Shown here in pieces: positions 56,901 through 64,000 of a stretch of DNA of 64,000 bases. The position numbers were made by a program, and so were the translations under genes. Position 1 is the stretch's first letter. Each line of letters starts with the position of its first letter. Source of the stretch: Schistocephalus solidus (taxonomy: Eukaryota; Platyhelminthes; Cestoda; Diphyllobothriidea; Diphyllobothriidae). Under the pieces are notes generated by a model, which was not told the DNA's origin, did no database searches, and was given only the letters and a program-made list of their open reading frames with translations. The DNA lies in contig WEDG01000836.1 of NCBI GenBank assembly GCA_017591395.1, positions 94,787 through 158,786 on the forward strand. The letters run 5' to 3'.

Positions 56901-58995
56901 GACCGATATCATTGCATCATATCAGTCCGCTATCGAGACGGTGCCTGCTTTTTCAGGCACCTTGCTTTTACATTTTGCAAGGCCGTCAGAGGAGGCTTGT
57001 CTGGAACCAAGTGGTCTAGATATCAAGTGTGATGAGAGCACGGAATTGGAGTGGACTCCTTGAGGAACTACCAAAACTACAAGAGATGGGTGCCATCAGC
57101 AAGACTGAATTTGCCGATAAAAAGCAATTCGTTATATCAGCTGTGAGGCAGAAAATACCTGAAGAAATATATTCAGATATCCCATGGGTGGAAATGTCAC
57201 ACCTTTTGGGACAAAAAAGGCAGCTCACTGCGATGTAGTAACGGGGGGGGGCATAAAGAAAAACAATGTGTGCTTTCCATGGAGACCACAGATTGCCTTC
57301 TCCCTTCTATGTTTTTGGAAATGGATCAGTGGGCCATTAAATTATCCTGCAGCCTGGTAAGATCATTATCGCAGGCTGGATTCAGTTCTCCAGGTGGAAG
57401 AATTTTTGGACAAAAAGGTTTGTGGAATATTGCTTGTTGCAGAGCAGGGGTGCGGGGAAGGAGTATGGAAGAATACTTAACTCAAAATAATCACTGATTT
57501 GCTGGTAGCGAAAATCCATTATTTACCCAGTACTAGAGTTCATTAGGGTAATTTTGTGGTCCTGGTAGCTGTAGAACATTGTCAAAGTCTTTTCTAAAGA
57601 AAGGGTGGAGTGTTGCTAGTCGTATGGCAATCAACTCAATCTTCACAGATTTACGTCCAGGTACGAAATGTTGTCGATTGCCCTGTGGTCCGTACTCACT
57701 ACAGCTAGGTCACCAACCGTATAAAGACACACCTCCTGGTCATATGAATGTCAGCCCTGTTATGACCAGGCATCCTTGTAGTTGTCTGAAAAATATGGCT
57801 TGCCACACTCAACTAAGTGATCCCTAGTAAGCTCTGAGTAAAAGCGTTTTTATTCGCATTCTAAGGTGCGCAGCAGAAGTGCGCTTAATCGTCAATCTAA
57901 AGCCGTTGCTCAACTGTTGGAAGTAGAACTGAAGGACGATTCATTTTTTCGACCGTGTATTTCATTTTTAGGCCAGAAATGAAAGGATGGTCAGGAATCT
58001 TATTCCAGCATCCGATCGTCCTTGTTATTGGAATTTTAGACATTTGTATAAGCCAGGAGGTCATTCGTGCTAATAGTTTTATGCCCAGCGCAATAAACAG
58101 CACTGTGTACCTGCTCTGCAAAGGTGGGCATCTGATACCCGAAAGATGTATATTTGGATTTAAAGGGATGATACTAAAACATTCGTATCGGATTCATGAT
58201 CCGGAGTTTCCTTATCAACAGGGTAGACATGCTGGGGCTTTAGCTCACGCCTGTAGTATAAATAAGATGAAACGCATCTATTGCGTACATGTGGAGTTAA
58301 GGCCAGTTGAACAGCTGAAAACATGCTTTTTAGCTAGCAGTAATTAATAAGCATTAAACCATGTTTTGTAATGCCAGCCACTAGACATAGTTAAGGAGAT
58401 GTTAGAAAAAAATGGCTTCAAAATCGGACACTCTGTCGATTAATTAACTAAAGATTTACATCAATTTTGGGGGCTAGGTCTAGCATCCCTGGAGTAGACG
58501 ACTGGACTCTGGGCTGGCTCATTGGTTTCTGAGACAGTTTTAAAATTCGCCCTGAAAAATGGTTAACACAGATTTTTTCTGGTTCACCCCTTATGTTTGG
58601 TTTAATCCAGCCAACAAATTGGTCAGCTTGAGGTAAAATTCTTAGCAATTCATTAAAAAATTGTTTTCAGTGAACTTTCTGGTTTTTGCAACAAACCCGA
58701 ACACTGTGGAAGGACCTTGTAGCCAATAGCGACAGTCATTTGCTTTAGGTGGAACCCCCCCCCACCCCACTATCCAAATGTCCATAAAGTTGTCGTCAAA
58801 AATAAAATCGCTCTACTTATGCTCTGTCCTCTACCCTTCTCGCGGTTGCAGTACAAAAAGGACAGCTACGGCTCCACCGTACTTCAGGTCTCCAGCCGCG
58901 CCCACCGTCTGCCGGTCCGCGATATTTCCTTTGCTGACATTGGAGGGGAAGACCGCGAGGTCGGAGTTTCTCTGGGCCCAGTCTGCTTCGCCTAG
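44897..58995 (+). CDS. Fibrillar collagen alpha chain (procollagen), 12 exons
   Basis: Exons: 44897-44969, 45986-46089, 46444-46803, 47150-47446, 47952-48563, 51339-51753, 51854-52100, 52562-53010, 53868-54734, 55847-56025, 56146-56346, 58852-58995; all joins keep phase. The product has a hydrophobic signal peptide, a short non-collagenous N-region with R-A-K-R, a Gly-X-Y helix of about 1,018 residues (vertebrate fibrillar chains have 1,014), and a COLFI C-propeptide (Y-Y-W-I-D-P-N, V-Y-C, G-E-T-C, ending G-P-V-C-F-A). It would trimerise in the secretory pathway through COLFI and build extracellular matrix fibrils. It has no VWC or TSPN domain. Two one-base frameshifts (about 51549-51555 and 54711-54713) break the frame; since everything else is intact I favour sequencing errors. 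Confidence 0.96.
45986..46089 (+). CDS. Collagen exon 2: short N-propeptide
   Basis: It encodes [10 protein letters not shown] and an acidic stretch (G-G-L-E-E-D-P). R-A-K-R fits the furin consensus R-X-K/R-R, which would leave a propeptide of only about nine residues after signal removal. Acceptor tttag, donor gtaaga, ending in phase 0. Confidence 0.85.
46444..46803 (+). CDS. Collagen exon 3: start of triple helix
   Basis: About 15 non-collagenous residues (G-P-G-P-F-F-E-R-Q) precede unbroken Gly-X-Y triplets from G-P-R-G-P-P. It is 360 nt, exactly 120 codons, with donor gtaagt. Confidence 0.92.
47150..47446 (+). CDS. Collagen exon 4
   Basis: 99 codons of continuous Gly-X-Y beginning with Gly. 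The donor is GCAAGT rather than GT: ending after G-E-M keeps the triplet phase with exon 5, so this is a GC-AG intron. A purine-rich (GA)n tract lies in the intron before it (47039-47079). Confidence 0.93.
47952..48563 (+). CDS. Collagen exon 5
   Basis: 204 codons of unbroken Gly-X-Y, one of the longer exons. Acceptor ttccacag, donor gtaagt. Compared with the 54-bp exon pattern of vertebrate fibrillar genes, these exons are strongly fused. Confidence 0.95.
48564..51338 (+). other. Collagen intron 5
   Basis: 2.8 kb with no Gly-X-Y coding and no recognised repeat or gene. Confidence 0.6.
51339..51753 (+). CDS. Collagen exon 6, with homopolymer frameshift
   Basis: Gly-X-Y runs in one frame up to a run of seven C (51549-51555) and continues in the next frame (G-S-K-G-P-D-G) to G-Q-M and donor gtgagc. 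Six C would restore Gly-Pro-Pro-Gly in phase. Acceptor actttaag. Confidence 0.92.
51854..52100 (+). CDS. Collagen exon 7, with Gly-X-Y interruption
   Basis: Triplets from G-V-Q-G-V-P, then at about 52000-52042 a 13-residue step without glycine at the right places ([12 protein letters not shown]), then normal triplets. It ends ...acag|gtgaga in phase 1 and is completed by exon 8. Confidence 0.88.
52562..53010 (+). CDS. Collagen exon 8
   Basis: The acceptor aatacag completes a Gly codon split with exon 7. About 149 codons of unbroken Gly-X-Y, rich in Asp (G-A-D, G-P-D), end at donor gtaacg. Confidence 0.94.
53868..54734 (+). CDS. Collagen exon 9: end of helix and start of COLFI
   Basis: 240 Gly-X-Y residues end G-P-P-G-P-P-G-P-P, followed by a telopeptide-like A-I-T-Y-D-M and a COLFI start L-P-A-R-S-C-R-H-L. 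The COLFI sequence then continues in another frame as R-K-P-H-L-D-D-G to donor gtaagc at 54735, so one base seems missing at about 54711-54713. A second gtaagc at 54714 would not splice in phase with exon 10. Confidence 0.92.
54735..55846 (+). other. Collagen intron 9
   Basis: 1.1 kb with an (AAG)n microsatellite at about 55457-55509 and no gene. Open frames through the microsatellite are artefacts. Confidence 0.6.
55457..55509 (+). repeat. (GAA/AAG)n microsatellite
   Basis: About 17 AAG units with one early interruption, in collagen intron 9. Confidence 0.96.
55847..56025 (+). CDS. Collagen exon 10: COLFI
   Basis: It encodes [18 protein letters not shown] and G-E-T-C-I. The calcium-site residues D, N and the later D of the D-P-N...D-A-I motif are kept, but the cysteine normally after Asn-Gln-Gly is Ser here. 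Donor gtaatt. Confidence 0.93.
56146..56346 (+). CDS. Collagen exon 11: COLFI
   Basis: It encodes [14 protein letters not shown] and V-L-R-D-D-C-Q, ending at donor gtaggg. Reading on past the donor gives a plausible-looking stop at 56388, but the conserved COLFI end lies in exon 12. Confidence 0.92.
56347..58851 (+). other. Collagen intron 11, with unidentified coding-like stretches
   Basis: It contains a (GT)n tract (56508-56533) and several long frames in a row on the + strand (56752-57063, 57029-57238, 57579-57827, 57955-58347), which I could not assign to any family. They could be remains of an inserted gene or element. No retroelement motif is recognised. Confidence 0.5.
58852..58995 (+). 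CDS. Collagen exon 12: end of COLFI
   Basis: Acceptor cggttgcag. The exon reads [24 protein letters not shown] and G-P-V-C-F-A, then TAG, which is the canonical end of fibrillar procollagens. It joins exon 11 in phase 0. Confidence 0.93.
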   Translation, partial: YKKDSYGSTVLQVSSRAHRLPVRDISFADIGGEDREVGVSLGPVCFA

Positions 58996-60079
58996 ACCTG
59001 TAAAACCACAGGATGCAAGCAGGACCACACTACCGCACAGATGCAACTCCTCAAGCCCAGTGATTTTCTCCTGCCTGTCTGGCTCTGCCCTTTTTACTGA
59101 TGTACGTAGCCTCGATAACAGCACACACACACACACGCGCGCGCGAAGAGATAGCGTGTTTTTTTAACTAGATGGATTCAGCTGGACCATCTGGACTTAC
59201 CAGCTGAGATGATGAAGAGTAACCAACCTTTGCACTGACTACCCCTTCCTCCAACACGGAAGCCTTCCCCCATTGTCCTGTTCTCTACCCTACCCTGCTA
59301 CTCCTGACCGATCCGCTGGGTGGGTCAGGGTGTGAGGTAAAATTGCCCAGGATGGCTCACTTTACCTTGCTCTTCCTTCCCCACCTTGAATCCTTTGACC
59401 CTGTCTACTGGTGTACACATTTTTGTTTCTAAGAGGCATCAACTTGCGTTGCCTGGCAAAAGATGATCAGTTCCCCCCCTGCCATTCCTGCAGACTTATT
59501 GTGCTGCACATTCGCCAGGAAGCTGGCACTAACGCTGATGACGACTTGGGATTCGAGCATAAGGATGACCCCTTAGTTATTTCCAATCAACATTGATATT
59601 GAAATGGACTGCGGGAAACAGAGGATTAACACAGGGAGAAAACGTCTACAGTAGGGTGCAGTCGGACCACTGATTCCTCTGCTTCTGGTTGGGTGTTTGT
59701 CCTCTGAGCCATCGATGCGAATCTATCGATACTTCCTTCCTCCTGACTAGCCAGGGGAGTTTGCTTTAGTGAAGGTCGATAATGCGGCAGACACTCGGCA
59801 TACTGTACTTTCAATATATCGGAAGGTAGAATAAGGGATTTGTATTATCCCAAAACATTATTGCAATTCCAGCCCCCATCCATTCCCCATCAGTATATCT
59901 TTGCGACAGGTATGGTCGGGCGACCGACTAACTAATGAGGGGAGGGAAGTGGTAGAAGGAAGAGAGAGCGAGAACGACCATGCGGAATCCGTTCTCGCTA
60001 TAAGAAAACTTACGCGATGGAATCTTTCCCGATGCAACATATGCAATGACTTAGATGGTTGCCAGTTGACTGTATAACT
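58996..60079. other. Downstream of collagen, no gene recognised
   Basis: A short CA/CG tract lies at 59121-59145. No AATAAA polyadenylation signal is seen close to the stop. Nothing else is recognised. Confidence 0.45.
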
Positions 60080-60485
60080 CCGTCCTCTCAGAAAGAAGAC
60101 TAAGGCTGAAATGGCTCCTTCTCAATTTAACCATGATGAATCTACCACACATGTGAGGTCTGAGGCACCTTTACAGAGGTCTGGCTTTGACATTTTCACA
60201 GCCATTTCCAACGATTTCCACCGCGTTCCCACACCCTGCTGGTGCAGGGTCGGTGACTTGCATTTGATTTAGTTTAAAAGGATAGTAAACTTGTACAGCC
60301 CGGTGTAGTGATCAAGTCAGCAAGACCGGCGACCGATGGACGGCGCAGTGAGAACCCGCACATAGGCGCGCCACCACACCCCATTTGTGTGGCATTTGCT
60401 GTGGGTGCACATCCAAAATAACGCTTGCCGTACCCTGATATAGCCACCGTCCTGCTCAAGTGCATCTACCGCGTAGCACATTCAA
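60080..60485. repeat. Retroelement 3'-region and short-repeat fragments
   Basis: 60085-60180 resembles unit B/D in reverse (atggctccttct). 60215-60370 resembles A and B forward (gctggtgcagggtcggtgactt, agtttaaaaggatagtaaac, caagaccggcgacc). 60410-60485 matches the short repeat at 26900-27005 in the same sense. Confidence 0.6.
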
Positions 60486-60774
60486 GGAGCAAGGAGTTCT
60501 GGTACATGTATTGGTGATCAGATCATGCGTGTCACGCGTAGGCGGATTGCTTAGCTTTGTCTTCCACTGCCCCCGCGCCCACCTCCGTTCGTCTCTGATA
60601 AAATCTTGAGCAAGGTGAATGGGTGTAGGGAGAGAGGGAGTGCGGTCACGCAAATCGCCTCACTATAAACTAATTTACTCTGCCACGCCCTTTCCGGGGG
60701 AAATACGATGGAAGTCGTACCTTATGAGTGGTCGAACTATCAAGTGTAGTGAGAAGAGGTAGACGCAATCGCTG

Positions 60775-61330
60775 TGACAAGAACTTTATTCGCCTGACGT
60801 TTTGGAATCTAACTGGAACTCATCATCATAGACAGTATCAGGTCCCAAATCTATTACCAAATTTAATGGCCTCCCCAACCCATATTCGCTGATGAGAGTC
60901 AGTTTGGCCAAAGCAATCAGACACTTGGCGAGCGCTAAGGCGAACGCATTTTTCCAACGCCGATGCTGGTGAGCCAGATGGCCGAGCAATCATGGCGTCA
61001 CTATCCAACACAGCTGATTAAATTTTAGCGGATAAAGAACCGCACGCCGGTCATCAAACAATTAGAGCACCAGAGGACAGTCCTCCTCGATAAAGGGGAA
61101 GCCCTTAATTGACATAGGCATGCAGTAGCATAAAGACTGCATCTTGTAAATACGGCAACTCCCTGTGTATTAATTATCATAGCTAATACTGCCTCTGATG
61201 GTGAGGTCGAGTTGGAATCCCAAACTTCGGGCGAATAAAGTTCTTGTCCCAGAGATTGCGTCTAACTCTTCTAAATTACTTCCGGGACTCGCAGTTTCAC
61301 TTTTATCGGCTTTCAAGTATATCCATAAAA
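60775..61330. repeat. Inverted pair of Penelope-type terminal-repeat fragments
   Basis: 60778-60850 (minus sense) and 61190-61330 (plus sense) are inverted copies: acaagaactttattcgcctg answers cgggcgaataaagttcttgt. The outer blocks match 18640-18720 and 19968-20078. The 340 bases between hold no RT sequence, so the element body is lost. Confidence 0.65.
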
Positions 61331-63219
61331 ATACTTTATGCGGGTTACTTAATAAGACTATGAGAATTCTTTTGTCTCCCACCTGGAAATATTTTGCGTT
61401 GCGACTTGTCAGATGATCCCTGTCCACTAAGCAAGAGCGCCCCTAAAAACAAACGATCGGCAGAGAGCTGAAAGGACCTTTCGGTCACAAGATAACCAAT
61501 TAGATCCTAAAGTGAACCAAAAGATGCCATTCATCAAAAAAGAGGCAACGACATATTAGGAAGTAGGACAAGATAATCTCAGATATATGGTGTCATCCGC
61601 CGGCAAAGGAGTTAATGCAGCTTTTTGTTGACAAATGAAAAGAAAATCAAACCTCGGCTTATGTCGAAAGGGATTAACTTAATTTGCACCCAAATCAAGG
61701 AGAGGAACTTTAGCAAACTCGAAAACATTCTTGTTTCATAGCACCAAACTGGAAGCGTTAGGTGTGCGCAAATTGCTAGAATATTCGTTTGCACTCGAAA
61801 AATAGCCTTGCGATATGCGAGGCTAAATAATTATTCTAATAATTTCGCCACTTATTCTGCCAATCACTGAATTTAGCCTAATAACCGACCCATAAAGAAG
61901 GTAACACACGCTTTAGGCAGGATTTTTAAATATGCTTGCTACCTGCCTAGGTTTAAGCACCTGTCAGAAGCAGGTGGCTAGGATATTAAGCTGCGAACAC
62001 TGGGAAATATCTGATTATAGATCAGATATTTCCCATTGAATTTATCGAGCAGTAGGAATTTAACCTTGCTGTTCAGGAGGTCAGTACCACTGCTAAAAAT
62101 CCTTCTGTTAGATTTCTTGAATTTGTAGTGGTAGGATTCGTTTGTGTGCCCCCGCCCCTCCCTGCCCCGGCAGGGCAGGAGAATAGAAACGTTTTCCCTT
62201 AAAAAGGGGTAATATTTTTTGAAATTTTTGGAAGGTTACCTATTGCCCTGTCCTACCCCTAGCACTAAACTCAGTCCTAACCTTTAAATCAAACTGAATC
62301 TTAAGCCTAGCCTTTGTGCTCATGGGATTTAACACAAATTCAACTACATTTCAGGGAGTTTTTTCCGTCTACCCAGGGGGAATGAGATACATAAACGATC
62401 CCTACCGTCTCCTTGGGTCGGTCATATGGGCACCAAAATACAGTCGCTCGGGCTTGAACATTTATTCTCCCCATTCATGCCGCTAAGTGAAATTCTTCTC
62501 CTCATCTGTCTCCTTCCTCAAAAATGTTATGTTCTGTATAGCCCAATAACCTTGTCCTGTTTATTCCCATTAAATTATTTTGGCATTCTATATTTCTTTC
62601 AAATATGGCATTTCTGTAATCCCGCTCTGTCGATAACCGTTGAATTTATTTTGTGCAATTATTAAAGCGTGGAATACCTAAGCTCTAACAATTTCAAAGA
62701 ATAGCCCCTTTACTTAAAACTAGGTCATTGAGGAGTTTTGCCATTAGAAATTCCTTCAATTAGTCATGGTCAAAACAATAAAAACAAACATAATTTTGAA
62801 TCATGATCTATGTATAGTGCGTTAGACGCAAGGTTTTTTTTCTACCACAGCTCCTATATGAATTTGTATGCCAATGAGCGAGATACTGTTTGAGTGCCAA
62901 TGTTCTTCGTCTCGTCGCATAACGACTTTCGGGCTGACAGCACGTGATACTCGCCTATACAACCGCCCGTATAGCCAATACCGACCGCACGTCGACATGG
63001 ATAAGGTCACATTCAGAGGGTGAGGGCGTGCATACTATGGACGTACAAAATCAATACGTCTTTGGCCAGCCAACAGTCATGTGCGAGAGCAGTAGACTAC
63101 GCTCGCAGGACGTTCACCTCGCAAGCACGCGCAAGATAATCAAAGACATGTTTCAACCCGCATCTTGCGGGAGCCCAGCAAAAAACAGCAACAAGTAGAC
63201 AGCAGATTTCAAAACGGTC
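61331..63219. other. Intergenic, no gene recognised
   Basis: AT-rich with no supportable gene. It contains the hairpin at 62001-62035 and, at 62140-62340, a block with cctaacctttaaatc-like sequence resembling the middle of 28990-29450. Confidence 0.45.
62001..62035. repeat. Perfect hairpin, 15-bp stem
   Basis: TGGGAAATATCTGAT (62001-62015) pairs perfectly with ATCAGATATTTCCCA (62021-62035) around the loop tatag. Confidence 0.9.
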
Positions 63220-64000
63220 TTAATTTACACACCGCATGGGCCTATTAGGACACATGCGCCTCCACGACAACCTCCGGTAAACCACCGGAGGCTAAGCTAC
63301 ATCAGCGCACACTACCTACACCAATACATCAAAAACACCCTCACAATCACCATTTACCAGAGTATATCACGGTTTCCTAGAAACCGTGGCTGGGAAGGCT
63401 GCCAATCTGACGCTTCCACCAGACCACGCCGTCGGCTCAGTGTATGTGCTGTGTGTGTCGAGTGGCTGACCAGTGGACTGGGAGTCAGACGGCGATGGCT
63501 GCTCCATATCCCCTGAGTTAGTGAATCCTGGTGTGTGCATTATGGGGGCCAGGTCGGGCTGTGGCTCGCGAAGACGGGTACGTCGATCCGTCAGCCAATG
63601 CACCCACTCCCACATCAGGCAACTGACTGGCTCGGACAGTTTCTGATGGTGGGGGTTGGGGAGAGAGTGAGGTCGACAGCTCAGCGCATGTTCCTCACTA
63701 TAAACAATCTGACGCGTTTAAAACTATCACGGTGCGCTAAAAGCCGTGGCTTGGAAGGTTGCCAACTGACGGGATAACTCGGACCGCGTGGTCAGCCCAA
63801 TGTGTGTTTAATGTGGAGTGGTTGACTGGCGGATTGAGAGTCAGGTTACACTGGCTCCTTCTTAATGTGATCTTTATGGCACTCCCACTCCGTAGGATCC
63901 AAGCCAGGTGTGGTGGCACGCCCAGGGGCGGCTCCGGCCGCGCCAGCCACCTGCGCCCTCTCCCATCTCCGGTCTTCTTGACTCTGTCTTGACACCGGGC
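63220..64000 (+). mobile_element. Zinc-finger non-LTR retrotransposon, third copy, 3' end only
   Basis: It begins inside the last zinc finger (H-R-M-G-L-L-G-H-M-R-L-H) with TAA near 63278. Then come the 3' region, unit C' (63360-63690) and unit B' (63690 to the window edge). It matches 43140-43930 closely and in the same orientation, and is truncated at the 5' end. Confidence 0.88.

Noticed and set aside
1..64000. CRISPR arrays, bacterial operons or phage genes
   Set aside because: None seen; the window is eukaryotic with spliced genes.

Overview
This window looks like draft genomic DNA from a flatworm, most likely a diphyllobothriidean tapeworm (the group of Spirometra, Schistocephalus and Dibothriocephalus). 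The evidence is eukaryotic split genes with GT-AG introns, one intron of only 40 bp, low gene density, and abundant decayed retroelements. One element is a non-LTR retrotransposon whose reverse transcriptase ends in a C2H2 zinc-finger array, a type I associate with tapeworms of this order. The species assignment is inference; no rRNA or mitochondrial marker is present.

Two protein-coding genes can be supported, both on the + strand. (1) A serpin at 16932-22658 has five recognised exons; the extreme N-terminal exon is not identified. Its reactive-centre loop has the length of alpha-1-antitrypsin's and places Met-Ser at P1-P1', preceded by Pro. Its third intron carries a Penelope-like element. 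(2) A fibrillar collagen at 44897-58995 has 12 exons: a signal peptide, a very short N-propeptide with a furin-like R-A-K-R site, a triple helix of about 1,018 residues, and a C-terminal COLFI domain that lacks the two cysteines normally used for interchain C2-C3 bonds. Each gene carries two isolated single-base frameshifts. Either both are decaying or, more likely for the collagen, the assembly contains indel errors.

Layout. 1-16.9 kb: no recognisable gene, but several diverged duplications, a 552-bp tandem duplication, and a Penelope terminal-repeat fragment with a hammerhead-ribozyme-like core. 16.9-22.7 kb: serpin with the intronic Penelope-like element. 22.7-33 kb: intergenic DNA with microsatellites and foldback elements, including one (31735-32012) with a tRNA-like core between inverted arms of about 105 bp. 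33-44 kb: a retroelement cluster in which two copies of the zinc-finger non-LTR element lie in opposite orientations, their 3' regions made of degenerate repeat units (called A, B, C and D here). 44.9-59 kb: collagen. 59-64 kb: further terminal-repeat fragments and a third copy of the non-LTR 3' end running off the window.

The serpin (protease control) and the collagen (extracellular matrix) share no evident pathway. What links the rest of the window is the retroelement families that recur in introns and between genes.
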